Part shown: in pieces, positions 53,831 through 63,016 of the stretch
Position numbering within the stretch: position 1 is the stretch's first letter
Layout of the letters: every line of letters begins with the position of its first letter
DNA from: Thalassobius sp. I31.1
Lineage (GTDB): Bacteria; Pseudomonadota; Alphaproteobacteria; Rhodobacterales; Rhodobacteraceae
Direction: 5' to 3'
DNA length: 64,000 nt
Assembly: GCF_003031585.1 (NCBI RefSeq)
Contig: NZ_PWAA01000042.1
Coordinates: forward strand, 62,001 to 126,000
Program-made: the position numbers and the translations under genes
The notes under the pieces: generated by a model
What the model saw: only the letters and a program-made list of their open reading frames with translations
The model's database searches: none
Told to the model about the DNA's origin: nothing

Positions 53831-54442
53831 ATGACGACTGAGATCCCGAATATTCCCCGTGCCCAAAGCCTTGATCCAAAGGTGAAATCCATTCTTGAGG
53901 CCGCTTTCACCTGTTTCATGAATTACGGGGTGCAGCGCACATCTATGGCGGATATCGCGAAGGCTGCGGGCATGTCCCGTCCGGCATTATATCTGCATTT
54001 TCCGAATAAAGACGCGATCCTTGAGGCCTTGATTTCCGGCTATTTTACCCAGGCTGCGGCCGACATGGCTGATGCTTTGCGTCAGGCCGGGAGTGCTGCG
54101 GATTGCCTGTTGGCTGCCATGCTGGCCAAGGATGGTGAGGTGATCGAAAAGATGATGCTGACGCCTCATGGGCCGGAACTTCTGGATCTGAAACAGACCG
54201 TTGCCCGTGAGGTTGTCGCCGCGGGTGAGGATCAGATGCGGGCGGTGTTTGCTGTCTGGGTGAAGGAAGGTGTTGCAGCGGGAAGCCTTACGCTTGCGCG
54301 CACATCCGGAACGGCGGAAGGCTTTGCCAATACGTTGTTGCTGGCATTGCTGGGGCTGAAGGCCGGATTCACAACCATTGAAACTTACCGCGAAGGGCAG
54401 CGTGTGCTGGCTGAAAGCTTTGGCGCGATGATTGAAGCCTGA
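53831..54442 (+). CDS. TetR-family transcriptional regulator
   Basis: A 203-residue TetR regulator. The N-terminal HTH is seen in AAFTCFMNYGVQRTSMADIA then MSRPALYLHFPNKDAILEAL (residues about 20-65); the C-terminal helical ligand domain is family-unspecific. It is divergent from the molybdenum hydroxylase pair with a palindrome between, so it likely controls that pair. AGAGGTGGGG precedes the ATG. Confidence 0.9.
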   Translation: MTTEIPNIPRAQSLDPKVKSILEAAFTCFMNYGVQRTSMADIAKAAGMSRPALYLHFPNKDAILEALISGYFTQAAADMADALRQAGSAADCLLAAMLAKDGEVIEKMMLTPHGPELLDLKQTVAREVVAAGEDQMRAVFAVWVKEGVAAGSLTLARTSGTAEGFANTLLLALLGLKAGFTTIETYREGQRVLAESFGAMIEA

Positions 54443-54446
54443 GGAC

Positions 54447-54479
54447 GTGGGGGCCAGCCCCCACACCCCCGGAGTATTT
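54447..54479 (+). repeat. Dispersed intergenic hairpin repeat, copy 4
   Basis: GTGGGGGC-CA-GCCCCCAC followed by ACCCCCGGAGTATTT, 4 bases after the TetR stop. Almost identical to 2758-2790. Confidence 0.78.
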
Positions 54480-54527
54480 GTGGAAGGTGAAATGGGTTGG
54501 TGCTTTCTTAACCCATTTTTGTTCATC

Positions 54528-54571
54528 AAATATCCCGGGGGAGTCAGCGCAGCTGACGGGGGCTGGCCCCC
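54528..54571 (-). repeat. Dispersed intergenic hairpin repeat, copy 5 (inverted)
   Basis: AAATATCCCGGGGG, GTCAGC-GCA-GCTGAC, then GGGGGCTGGCCCCC. It faces copy 4 as an inverted pair between the convergent TetR and kynA genes. Confidence 0.78.
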
Positions 54572-54577
54572 TGACCC

Positions 54578-55423
54578 TTACAGATCTGTGCGCAGGTGCC
54601 AGAGTTCCGGGAAGATTTCCACATCCAGCATTTTGCGCAGGTAAGACGTGCCAGAGGTGCCGCCGGTGCCGCGCTTGAAGCCGATGATACGTTCCACCGT
54701 TGTCACATGGTTGAAACGCCAGCGGCGGAAGTAATCTTCAAAATCCACAAGCTTTTCTGCCAGTTCATAAAGCTCCCAGTATTTCTGTGGGTCTTTATAG
54801 ACAATGGCCCAGGCTTCTTTGACCGCATCGGATGGCTGATACATTTGCGTCAGATCGCGTTCCAGCACCGAGCAAGGGACGGCTATGCCTGAGGCGGCGA
54901 GGGCGCGCAGGGCGACATCGTAAAGCGAGGGTTGTGTCAGCTCGTTGCGCAACGGCGTGACATATTCTTTGCGGTGTTCATGCGGTTTCAGCATGGCGGG
55001 GTTGCGGTTGCCGACCATGAATTCCACCAGGCGATATTGCCAGGACTGAAAACCCGAACTTTGCCCCAGGGTTTCGCGGAAGGTTGTGTAGTCTGACGGG
55101 GTCATTGTGCGCAGCACATCCCATGCGGAATTCAGCTGTTCAAAGATCCGTGCCACACGCGACAGCATCTTAAACGCCGGGCGGGTGTCGCCTGCCAGCA
55201 GCAGGTTTCGCGCCGCCTGAAGTTCGTGGATGGCAAGGCGCATCCATAACTCGGACGTCTGATGCTGGATAATGAACAGCATCTCATCATGGGCGTCAGA
55301 TATGGGGTTCTGGGCGTTCAGGATCGGATCAAGAGACAGGTAATCGGAATAAGACATCCGCCCGTCAAAGCGCATTTCTGCACCATCATCTTCGGGGTTA
55401 AAGGGGCATTTTGCGTCGGTCAT
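54578..55423 (-). CDS. kynA: Tryptophan 2,3-dioxygenase
   Basis: A 281-residue haem dioxygenase opening the indole ring of tryptophan to N-formylkynurenine. Motifs: MSYSDYLSLDPILNAQNP, DEMLFIIQHQTSELWMRLA with the active-site His, SSGFQSWQYRLVEFM and RWRFNHVTTVERIIGFK then GTGGTSGTSYLRK, where the His is the haem ligand. Start MTDAKCPFNPEDDG at 55423; the frame to 55474 is rejected. It follows the GNAT gene by 7 bases. Confidence 0.96.
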   Translation of the reverse strand: MTDAKCPFNPEDDGAEMRFDGRMSYSDYLSLDPILNAQNPISDAHDEMLFIIQHQTSELWMRLAIHELQAARNLLLAGDTRPAFKMLSRVARIFEQLNSAWDVLRTMTPSDYTTFRETLGQSSGFQSWQYRLVEFMVGNRNPAMLKPHEHRKEYVTPLRNELTQPSLYDVALRALAASGIAVPCSVLERDLTQMYQPSDAVKEAWAIVYKDPQKYWELYELAEKLVDFEDYFRRWRFNHVTTVERIIGFKRGTGGTSGTSYLRKMLDVEIFPELWHLRTDL

Positions 55424-55430
55424 TCTGGCC

Positions 55431-55913
55431 TCACAGGGCAAGCGACATGCGGAAGCGTTCGATTTCCACACCATCGCGGGTAATGGTTTCCGGGGTCACA
55501 ACCTGCCAGCCGTTCTTTTTAAAGAACGGGCGGGCAAGATGGCTGGCCTCGGTGGTGAGCTGGGTTAAACCAGCCCCACGCGCCCATTCAAGCAAGAGGT
55601 CATAGAGATTTTGCGCCAGACCGCGACCCATCCAGCCGGGCCGCACAAAGGCACGATCCAGGTGGCCGTTTCGTTCCATCGCCATGAAGCCTTCAATCCG
55701 TCCCGCGCCGTCAGGATGTTCAGCCACGAAGGCAACCATATCAAGCATCTTATCCGGGGTCTCAGGGGTGAAACCATCCGCGGGTGCCCAGGCGGCCCGT
55801 TGTTCAGGCGTATAAGCCCGGGCTGCGCCTGTGCGGACGGCCTCAAAGAAGACATCGTAACAGGCAAGGCGATCCTCCGGATGATAGGGGCGCAGGGTGA
55901 ATTCAGGTGACAT
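55431..55913 (-). CDS. GNAT-family N-acetyltransferase
   Basis: A 160-residue acetyltransferase. The acetyl-CoA segment is in AFVRPGWMGRGLAQNLYDLL (V-R-P-x-x-x-G-R-G-x-A type), followed by LTTEASHLARPFFKKNGWQV. The substrate is unknown. It precedes kynA by 7 bases on the same strand, so it is in the same transcript. Start ATG 55913; a GTG at 55928 is also in frame. Confidence 0.88.
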   Translation of the reverse strand: MSPEFTLRPYHPEDRLACYDVFFEAVRTGAARAYTPEQRAAWAPADGFTPETPDKMLDMVAFVAEHPDGAGRIEGFMAMERNGHLDRAFVRPGWMGRGLAQNLYDLLLEWARGAGLTQLTTEASHLARPFFKKNGWQVVTPETITRDGVEIERFRMSLAL

Positions 55914-55994
55914 GGATAACTGTAACACAGTTTTTCAGGGGTAAAGACAGCGAAAACCGAGCGCCGCTGCCTTTGTTGTTCGGCGGAATGCGGA

Positions 55995-56477
55995 TCAGCG
56001 CAGCCAGATCGCACCGCTTTCACAGAGCGAACGACAATCGCTGGCGTCACGGCCCAGGTCTTCGAAGTTCAGGATGCTGTGCATCGCGGAACCTGTGAAA
56101 CGCGGATCGTCACATGCACCATCGTTGGAGAAGTTCCCCGCGTCAGTACCGAAGTTGACTTCTGCACACATCGCTGCCGGGAATTCGTCCTGTGTCCGGT
56201 TCACACGGATCTGCCCAATTTCGAACAGGTGGCGGCAGTCGCTGGCGTCTGTTCCGTTGTTGTCGGAATCTGTTGAGGTAGCGACACCCCAGCCGATGAA
56301 GCGGCTGTCGTCACATTCCCAGTCACCGGTGTAAGGGCCGGAATCATCACCAAAATCTACAGTCGACAACAGTTGCGCTGATGGCGGAAGCCCAGCAGCT
56401 TTTGGTGATTCTGCCAGAGCCGGCGCAGAAAGAACTGCGGTAAGGAACACACAGGAAACAAGTTTTTGAATAGACAT
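55995..56477 (-). CDS. Small secreted protein with duplicated Cys-Asp motif
   Basis: A 160-residue protein with signal peptide MSIQKLVSCVFLTAVLSAPALA. Two related units follow, each with a FGDDSG-type turn, CDDSRFIGWG or CDDPRFTGSA, and an Asp-rich loop ending DASDCR. The repeat resembles short Ca-like or disulphide modules seen at the ends of roseobacter secreted proteins. Function unknown. It lies between the kyn genes but is not clearly part of the pathway. Confidence 0.65.
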   Translation of the reverse strand: MSIQKLVSCVFLTAVLSAPALAESPKAAGLPPSAQLLSTVDFGDDSGPYTGDWECDDSRFIGWGVATSTDSDNNGTDASDCRHLFEIGQIRVNRTQDEFPAAMCAEVNFGTDAGNFSNDGACDDPRFTGSAMHSILNFEDLGRDASDCRSLCESGAIWLR

Positions 56478-56587
56478 GGTTTTCTCGTTCTGTTGGAATA
56501 TACAAGCCCATAAGAGAACATGCTGCGCAGACGGGTTCAACCGCTTTGTTCACGCAGATGTTATCTCGATGTTCTCAGGGTGTTTTT

Positions 56588-57781
56588 TTATGTCACGCGG
56601 TTGCGGATCTTATATTCCGGCTGATCCCAAAGGTCGTTCTCCATCACGTCTTTCAGGATAGAAACGGCTTGTGTCACATCGCTTTCGTCAATGTAAAGCG
56701 GGGTGAAACCAAAGCGGATAATATCCGGGGCGCGGAAGTCACCGATCACGTTGCGGGCAATCATGGCCTGCATGATGGCGTAACCTTCCGGATGCGCGAA
56801 GGACACCTGACTGCCGCGATCATCGGCATTGCGGGGAGAGGCGAGTTTCAGCGTCGGGCAGCTTTCTTCAACGCCTGCGATGAATTGTTCACATAGCGCG
56901 ATGGATGCTTTGCGGATGTCATGAATGTCCACCTGATCCCAGATGTCCATTGAGGCTTCCAGCGCCGCCAGTTGCAGGATGGGCGGGGTGCCGACGCGCA
57001 TACGTTCAATCCCGGCACCGGGGCGGTAATCCAGATCAAAGGCGAAAGGCGCATCATGGCCCAGCCAGCCGGACAGGGCCGGGCGGGCCACATCCTGGTG
57101 ACGCGGGGCGACATAGATAAACGCCGGGCCGCCGGGGCCGGAGTTCAGGTATTTATAGGTACAACCGACAGCGAAATCCGCGTTGCAGCCGGCCAGGTCG
57201 ACGGGCAGGGCACCGGCAGAATGGGCAAGATCCCAGATGGTGATAATGCCAAGCGCCTGGGCTTTTTCCGTCAGGGCTTTCATATCATGTTTACGGCCGG
57301 TGCGGTAATCGATCTCTGTCAGCATGAGAACGGCGATGTCTTCTGACAGGGCGGCTTCAACGGCCTCAGGATTAACCGTGCGCACCTCGTAATCCGCGCC
57401 CATGGTTTTGCACAGACCATCCGCCATATAAAGATCGGTCGGGAAGTTGCCATTGTCGGACAGCACAACTTTGCGCCCGGGGTTCATTTCAAGGGCAGAG
57501 GCCACCGCCTGATAGACTTTGATCGACAGGGTGTCGCCCATGACAACGGACCCTTTTTCCGCCCCGATCAACCGCCCGATACGATCACCAATATCGGTGG
57601 GTTTTGCCATCCAGCCCGCTTTGTTCCAGCCGGTGATCAGCATGTCGCCCCATTCATCGGTAATGGTGCGTTCGACTTTCACAGCGGTCGCCCAGGGCAT
57701 GGCCCCCAGGGAATTGCCGTCCAGATAAATCATGTCCTCAGGAATGTGGAACATGGCTTTGGTTTTTGCAAAATCAGACAT
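56588..57781 (-). CDS. kynU: Kynureninase
   Basis: A 397-residue PLP enzyme cleaving kynurenine to anthranilate and alanine. Features: MIYLDGNSLGAMPWATAVKV near the N-terminus, the ITIWDLAHSAGALPVDLAG segment with the Asp that contacts the pyridine N, and the Schiff-base Lys in VGCTYKYLNSGPGGPAFIYV. Last part carries VIGDFRAPDIIRFGFTPLY. The formamidase kynB is not in the window. A TATGT-ATGAA-ACATA repeat lies 45-60 bases before the start. Confidence 0.95.
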   Translation of the reverse strand: MSDFAKTKAMFHIPEDMIYLDGNSLGAMPWATAVKVERTITDEWGDMLITGWNKAGWMAKPTDIGDRIGRLIGAEKGSVVMGDTLSIKVYQAVASALEMNPGRKVVLSDNGNFPTDLYMADGLCKTMGADYEVRTVNPEAVEAALSEDIAVLMLTEIDYRTGRKHDMKALTEKAQALGIITIWDLAHSAGALPVDLAGCNADFAVGCTYKYLNSGPGGPAFIYVAPRHQDVARPALSGWLGHDAPFAFDLDYRPGAGIERMRVGTPPILQLAALEASMDIWDQVDIHDIRKASIALCEQFIAGVEESCPTLKLASPRNADDRGSQVSFAHPEGYAIMQAMIARNVIGDFRAPDIIRFGFTPLYIDESDVTQAVSILKDVMENDLWDQPEYKIRNRVT

Positions 57782-57825
57782 CAGACTTCCCCTGGCCGGG
57801 CGATGGCCCGTGCACGCAATTGTTT

Positions 57826-57840
57826 TATGTATGAAACATA
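57826..57840. promoter_or_regulatory. Inverted repeat upstream of kynU
   Basis: TATGT-ATGAA-ACATA, 15 bases, 45-59 bases before the kynU ATG. It could be an Lrp/AsnC-type or other regulator site; the assignment is weak. The rest of the 342-base region 57782-58123 shows a 9-bp hairpin (57942-57965) and nothing else certain. Confidence 0.35.
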
Positions 57841-57941
57841 TTTATGCGCCAGATAGCAAGCCTCTGCTTATTTTTCGGCTTTTGCCCTGGAGGGGTATAA
57901 AAGTATATCTGGATCGCCCCGGGAGGAAGCGCAATCCCAGT

Positions 57942-57965
57942 GGGGAAAATGCGACAATTTTCCCC
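57942..57965. repeat. Inverted repeat ahead of pntA
   Basis: GGGGAAAAT-GCGACA-ATTTTCCCC is a perfect 9-bp stem between kynU and pntA. It may be a leader structure or terminator of a small transcript; role unknown. Confidence 0.55.
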
Positions 57966-58123
57966 GCAGAAACGCGCCGCGTAACATCCTCACAATTGTG
58001 TCAGGCTGTTGTGAAATATTGTTACCCACGTTAAGCATGCCGGGACTGAAAAATGTCGCTGTGAGGAACTATCTTGTCGCAGAGATGATTTTTCCGGAAA
58101 GTTGCAGGAATAGGGGAACAGGT

Positions 58124-59695
58124 TTGAAAATCGGAGCACCAAAGGAAACATTTGCCGGGGAAGCGCGCGTTGCCATGACGCCGGATTCGGCAAAACAATT
58201 GCAGAAGCTGGGCTATGACTGCGCCATTGAAAGCGGCGCGGGCGAGGCGGCGGGCTTTTCCAACGCAATGTATAAAGAGGCGGGCGTTGAGGTTCTGAAA
58301 ACCGGCGCGGCGCTGTTTAAAGCCTGTGATATCGTCGCCAAAGTGCGCCAGCCGGACGCGACCGAGCTGAAACGCCTGGATAAAGGTCAGACGCTGATTT
58401 CCTTCTTTAACCCTGCGGCCAACGACGAGGGTATGGAAGCGGCGAAAGCCAAAGGCGCAAATGTGATTGCCATGGAAATGGTGCCACGTATTTCGCGCGC
58501 CCAGAAGATGGATGCGCTGTCGTCCATGGCGAACATCGCGGGTTATCGTGCGGTGATTGAGGCTGGCAACAACTTTGGCCGCTTCTTTACCGGTCAGATC
58601 ACCGCTGCTGGTAAGGTGCCGCCAGCAAAGGTTCTGGTTGTTGGCGCTGGCGTGGCTGGCCTGGCTGCGATCGGCACATCGACCAGCCTTGGTGCGATCA
58701 CATTGGCGTTTGACGTGCGACCGGAAGTTGCTGAACAAGTCGAAAGCATGGGCGCTGAGTTTGTTTACCTCGATTTTGAGGAAGAACAGGCGGATGGTGC
58801 ATCCTCTGGCGGTTATGCTTCTGTTTCCAGCCCTGAATTCCGCGAAGCACAGCTTGCGAAATTCCGGGAGCTGGCGCCTGAGGTGGATATCGTGATCACC
58901 ACAGCCCTGATCCCGAACCGCGAAGCGCCAGAGCTGTGGACCGAAGAAATGGTTCAGGCGATGAGGCCCGGTTCTGTGATCGTCGATCTGGCGGCGGAAA
59001 AAGGCGGCAACTGTAAGCTGACCGTGATGGATGAGAAAATCGTCACCGACAATGGTGTGACCATTGTGGGCTATACCGATTTCCCATCGCGCATGGCAGC
59101 GCAGGCGTCGACCCTTTATGCGACCAATATTCGCCACATGATGACTGACCTGACCCCTGAAAAAGACGGTCAGATCAATCACGATATGGAAGACGACGTG
59201 ATCCGCGGCGCAACTGTGACGTTTGAAGGTGAAATCACCTTCCCGCCGCCCCCGCCAAAGGTGCAGGCGATTGCAGCGCAGCCCAAGGTCGAGGTCAAAG
59301 AACTGACGCCGGAAGAAAAGCGTGCAGAAGAAGTTGCGGCGTTTAAGAAAGAGACCCGTAATCAGGTGACCCTGATCGGGGTTGGTGCGGCGTTCCTGCT
59401 GGCGGTTGGGCTTGTAGCACCGGCCAGCTTTATGCAGCATTTCATCGTGTTCGTTCTGTCCGTCTTCATCGGATTCCAGGTGATCTGGGGCGTGGCGCAC
59501 AGCTTGCACACACCTTTGATGGCGGTGACAAATGCGATTTCCTCCATCGTGATCCTTGGGGCCATGACACAGATCGGATCGGGATCCTTCCTTGTGATCC
59601 TTCTGTCGGCACTTGCGGTCTTCATGTGCGGGATCAACATTTTCGGTGGCTTTATGGTGACACGGCGCATGCTCGCCATGTTCCAGAAATCTTAA
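58124..59695 (+). CDS. pntA: NAD(P) transhydrogenase subunit alpha
   Basis: A 523-residue alpha subunit: the NAD(H)-binding domain I (1-390), with [40 protein letters not shown] and [18 protein letters not shown], then three or four membrane helices in the C-terminus ([60 protein letters not shown]). It is the fused (E. coli-like) form. TTG 58124 with GGGGA 6 bases upstream gives the usual MKIGAPKE start; ATGs at 58085 and 57998 are longer. pntB follows after 13 bases. Confidence 0.94.
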   Translation: MKIGAPKETFAGEARVAMTPDSAKQLQKLGYDCAIESGAGEAAGFSNAMYKEAGVEVLKTGAALFKACDIVAKVRQPDATELKRLDKGQTLISFFNPAANDEGMEAAKAKGANVIAMEMVPRISRAQKMDALSSMANIAGYRAVIEAGNNFGRFFTGQITAAGKVPPAKVLVVGAGVAGLAAIGTSTSLGAITLAFDVRPEVAEQVESMGAEFVYLDFEEEQADGASSGGYASVSSPEFREAQLAKFRELAPEVDIVITTALIPNREAPELWTEEMVQAMRPGSVIVDLAAEKGGNCKLTVMDEKIVTDNGVTIVGYTDFPSRMAAQASTLYATNIRHMMTDLTPEKDGQINHDMEDDVIRGATVTFEGEITFPPPPPKVQAIAAQPKVEVKELTPEEKRAEEVAAFKKETRNQVTLIGVGAAFLLAVGLVAPASFMQHFIVFVLSVFIGFQVIWGVAHSLHTPLMAVTNAISSIVILGAMTQIGSGSFLVILLSALAVFMCGINIFGGFMVTRRMLAMFQKS

Positions 59696-59708
59696 GGGGG
59701 CCGGATAT

Positions 59709-61142
59709 ATGGATTACGGTTTTACAACAGCGGCTTATGTTGTCGCGGCGGTTCTTTTCATTCTCTCCCTTGGCGGCTTGTCCAGCCAGGAAAGTGCGAA
59801 GCGTGCGATCTGGTACGGCATTGTCGGCATGGCACTGGCGGTGTTTGCAACGCTGGTTGGCCCGGGTTCCGGCCTGTGGTTGCTGACGATCATCCTGATC
59901 GCAGCCGGCGCAGTGATTGGCTGGCAATTGGCCAACAAAGTGCAGATGACACAGATGCCGGAACTGGTGGCGGCGATGCATTCGCTTGTTGGCCTGGCAG
60001 CGGTGTTCATTGGCTATAATGCGCATATTGAGCTGGGCAATGTGATGTCTATGGGCGCAGCTGACAAGGCTGGTCTCGAAGGTTTTGCGGCGCTTTTGGC
60101 GAAGAAATCCGGCGTTGAGATCGCCATCCTGCGGGTGGAGCTTTTCCTGGGTGTCTTCATTGGTGCAGTGACTTTCACAGGGTCTGTCGTGGCTTATGGC
60201 AAACTGGCAGGCAAAGTGAATTCCAAGGCGGAGAAACTGCCCGGTGGTCACATGTTGAATGCAGCGTCAGCAGGCCTGAGCCTGCTGACGCTGATCTGGT
60301 ATTTCAACACAGGCGGTTTCTTCCCGCTGTTCCTGATGACACTGGCGGCGCTGTTCATCGGCTACCACCTGATCATGGGCATTGGCGGCGCGGATATGCC
60401 GGTTGTTGTGTCTATGCTGAACAGCTATTCCGGTTGGGCTGCGGCGGCGATTGGTTTCAGCCTTGGCAACGATTTGCTGATCGTGGTTGGTGCGCTTGTG
60501 GGTTCCTCTGGTGCGATCCTGTCTTACATCATGTGTAAGGCGATGAACCGGTCTTTCATCTCTGTGATCCTGGGCGGCTTTGGCGGCACCACGGGCCCTG
60601 CGATGGAAGTTGAAGGCGAACAGATCGCGATTGAAGCGGACGGTGTTGCCTCTGCTTTGGAAGACGCGGACAGCGTGATCATCATTCCGGGGTACGGTAT
60701 GGCGGTTGCCCAGGCACAGCAGAATGTGGCGGAACTGACCCGTCGTCTGCGGGCCAAAGGCAAGAACGTGCGCTTTGCGATCCACCCGGTTGCCGGGCGT
60801 CTGCCAGGCCATATGAACGTGCTGCTGGCGGAAGCCAAAGTGCCCTATGACATCGTGATGGAGATGGATGAAATCAACGATGACTTCCCGGAAACCGACG
60901 TGGCGATTGTGATTGGCTCCAATGATATCGTGAACCCGGCGGCCCAGGAAGACCCGAACTCCCCAATCGCGGGTATGCCGGTTCTGGAGTGCTGGAAGGC
61001 GAAACAGGTGTTTGTGTCTAAACGTGGCCAGGGCACCGGCTATTCCGGCATCGAGAACCCGCTGTTCTTCAAGGAAAACACCCGGATGTTTTATGGTGAT
61101 GCAAAGGCAAGCCTGGATCAGCTTCTGACCATGATCAGCTGA
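59709..61142 (+). CDS. pntB: NAD(P) transhydrogenase subunit beta
   Basis: A 477-residue beta subunit with about nine membrane helices (N-terminal 280 residues) and the NADP(H)-binding domain III at the C-terminus: [40 protein letters not shown] and [20 protein letters not shown]. Uses the proton gradient to drive NADPH formation. Terminated by a strong hairpin. Confidence 0.97.
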   Translation: MDYGFTTAAYVVAAVLFILSLGGLSSQESAKRAIWYGIVGMALAVFATLVGPGSGLWLLTIILIAAGAVIGWQLANKVQMTQMPELVAAMHSLVGLAAVFIGYNAHIELGNVMSMGAADKAGLEGFAALLAKKSGVEIAILRVELFLGVFIGAVTFTGSVVAYGKLAGKVNSKAEKLPGGHMLNAASAGLSLLTLIWYFNTGGFFPLFLMTLAALFIGYHLIMGIGGADMPVVVSMLNSYSGWAAAAIGFSLGNDLLIVVGALVGSSGAILSYIMCKAMNRSFISVILGGFGGTTGPAMEVEGEQIAIEADGVASALEDADSVIIIPGYGMAVAQAQQNVAELTRRLRAKGKNVRFAIHPVAGRLPGHMNVLLAEAKVPYDIVMEMDEINDDFPETDVAIVIGSNDIVNPAAQEDPNSPIAGMPVLECWKAKQVFVSKRGQGTGYSGIENPLFFKENTRMFYGDAKASLDQLLTMIS

Positions 61143-61165
61143 CGCATCAGAGATGCTGACAAAAG

Positions 61166-61195
61166 AAAAGGCCCGCGATTTCGCGGGCCTTTTTG
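61166..61195 (+). terminator. Rho-independent terminator of pntAB
   Basis: AAAAGGCCCGCG pairs with CGCGGGCCTTTT (12 bp, ATTT loop), then T and GTG. Confidence 0.93.
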
Positions 61196-61212
61196 TGTTT
61201 TGCCTGGGCGGA

Positions 61213-61497
61213 CTATTGTGCGGGGGCTTCTGTGGCGGTTTCGGCCTCAGTGGTTGGTGCTTCCGGTGTTGCGTCCGCTTCCGGTGCGACATCCAGCACA
61301 TCATTGGCTGCACCAGCCACGCCGTTTTCAAGGCTCAGGCCCAGTTCTTTGCCAAGCGCCTGCATCGCGGGCATCTGAAGCGCCATGCCAAGCACAGAGT
61401 CGAGCGCCTGGTTCACCGGGGTGCCGCCTGATGCAGCGCCGCCATTGCCGGTTGCCGCATTGCCCATGCCCGCCGAGAAACCTTGTGCGCATCGCAG
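61213..61497 (-). pseudogene. Remnant of a flotillin-like gene (C-terminal end only)
   Basis: This minus-strand frame, in a different phase from the upstream gene, encodes GFSAGMGNAATGNGGAASGG and then LGMALQMPAMQALGKELGLS, ending in an Ala/Thr/Pro/Glu-rich tail. It resembles the far C-terminus of SPFH/flotillin (YqiK-type) proteins, which normally follow yqiJ. No SPFH core is present. It is taken as what is left after a deletion. Confidence 0.45.
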
Positions 61498-61966
61498 TGG
61501 TTTCCGTTTTCGGCATGATCAGGGCGACCTGATTGGCGATGATACGTGTCACCGCCAATGCGGGCAGCAGTGCCGCAAACACAGCAAGGGATGTGAACAG
61601 GGAAACCCCCAGCACAGCCATTGCGATGCTTTGGATGATCAGGCCGGACAGGCCGAACATCGTCAGAAAGGACACAAGCCAGATCAGGAAGGGCACATCC
61701 TGAATGCCAAGCCAGCCCAGGAAACCAGAAGGTGCAGCGGCCATTTCAGCCATATCCGCATCCACATCCGGGGCATCCAGATCAATATCCATATCAGTGG
61801 ACAAATCAAAATCTGTATCTACATCAATGTCAGGCCCTTCGCCGCCCATGCCCAGAAAACTGCCGCCGATAAGCGACATGAGAATTTCCAGAATGAACAG
61901 GCCGGCAGTCACAGCCAGAGCAATAGCAAACGGCCAGGAGTTCGGAGCGAGAAATGTTTCGATCAC
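61328..61966 (-). pseudogene. YqiJ/DUF1449-like membrane protein, C-terminus replaced
   Basis: The first about 155 residues are a YqiJ-like protein: MIETFLAPNSWPFAIALAVT, an acidic loop, then membrane helices (FLIWLVSFLTMFGLSGLIIQ; VSLFTSLAVFAALLPALAVT) and LIMPKTETTA. Normally a NfeD-like OB domain follows PKDETTA. Here the frame runs on into an unrelated Arg/Gly-rich tail (61328-about 61490) that is the wrong frame of the flotillin remnant. So the OB domain and most of the next gene appear deleted. It is probably non-functional or only a membrane fragment. Confidence 0.6.
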
Positions 61967-62109
61967 TGGTGTCCTTTCGAGTTATATATAGGTATGATTT
62001 TCAATTTGTTTAGATATATATATGCAAAAACATGACAAAACCATAAAATAAGTTGCTATTTGTTGCTTCTTCGTTAGTTTTATATGGTGAAACAACGAAT
62101 GAGCCCTGC

Positions 62110-62553
62110 ATGCCAGATTTTATCCAGCGCCGGCGCCTGGCCCGTATCCTTGACCGGGCTGCTGCCAGACTGACAGATGTTGAAATGCCGGAAAAGGGCT
62201 GGATCGCGACGATGCGGCTGGCGCTTGGCATGTCTGCGGAACAGGTTGCGCTGCGTAAAGGTGTCAGCCGGAATGCGGTCTATCAGGCAGAACGCAGCGA
62301 AAAAGACGGTGCGGTGTCACTGAAGCAGATGGAAAACCTGGCCAAAGCCATGGGCGGGCGTTTCGTCTATGCGATTGTGCCGGATGAACCGGTGGAACAG
62401 CTGAAATACAAACAGGCCAGGCGCAATGCAAAACGTGCTGCGGGGGAAGATCCGGGGTTTGCAAGGCTGTCCAAAGAGGATCAGCAGGACTGGATTGACG
62501 ATTTGGCAGCGCAGCAGTTGCACGACATGCCATCAGATTTCTGGGCTGACTGA
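62110..62553 (+). CDS. Mobile mystery protein A-like HTH protein
   Basis: A 147-residue protein of the mobile mystery protein A type: QRRRLARILDRAAARL, PEKGWIATMRLALGMSAEQ, then the XRE-like helix-turn-helix (ALRKGVSRNAVYQAERSEKD) and the family's GRFVYAIVPDEPVEQLKY. The usual partner, a Fic-domain protein B, is absent; a thioesterase follows instead. It may be an orphan antitoxin-like regulator. ATG 62110 gives the family length; the frame starts at 62053. An AT-rich inverted region (TATATATA) lies at about 61980-62025. Confidence 0.75.
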   Translation: MPDFIQRRRLARILDRAAARLTDVEMPEKGWIATMRLALGMSAEQVALRKGVSRNAVYQAERSEKDGAVSLKQMENLAKAMGGRFVYAIVPDEPVEQLKYKQARRNAKRAAGEDPGFARLSKEDQQDWIDDLAAQQLHDMPSDFWAD

Positions 62554-62611
62554 CGGCGACTTGTCCTGACGTCGCCTTTGACTTTCCGCGGGTCACACGG
62601 GAAGCTGGCCT

Positions 62612-63016
62612 ATGACTGATATTCTGAAAATGGGCCAGGCGATCCTGGCATTGCAGCCATTCAGCAAATCTTTGGGTGCGGAACTGACGGAACTTGGTGA
62701 CGGAAAAGCCGTGATTGAGCTGCCTTTGCAAGAGGATCACAAACAACAACATGGATTCGCCCATGGCGGTGTGGTCAGCTATCTGGCGGACAATGCGCTG
62801 ACCTTTGCAGCGGGATCGTTGCTGGGCGACGTGTTGACGCTTGAAATGAAGATCAACTACACCCGTCCCGCCAAAGGTGCGCTTTTGATCAGTCGTGCTC
62901 AGGTTTTAAGCCATGGGAAACGGCAGGCGGTTTGTGAAGCAAAAGTCTATGCCGTTGAAAACGGAGAAGAAAAGATCTGTGCGATTGCCCAGGGTACGGT
63001 GATGCCGGCTTCCTGA
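62612..63016 (+). CDS. PaaI-family hotdog thioesterase
   Basis: A 134-residue hotdog protein. The central motif is HGFAHGGVVSYLADNALTFA with HGG and the Asp characteristic of PaaI-type enzymes; LTLEMKINYTRPAKGALLI and GKRQAVCEAKVYAVE complete the sheet. Expected cytoplasmic acyl-CoA hydrolase; substrate unknown. It follows mobile mystery protein A by 58 bases on the same strand. Confidence 0.88.
   Translation: MTDILKMGQAILALQPFSKSLGAELTELGDGKAVIELPLQEDHKQQHGFAHGGVVSYLADNALTFAAGSLLGDVLTLEMKINYTRPAKGALLISRAQVLSHGKRQAVCEAKVYAVENGEEKICAIAQGTVMPAS

Noticed and set aside
58031-59509. 492-residue minus-strand frame over pntA
   Set aside because: Shadow of pntA; no family pattern.
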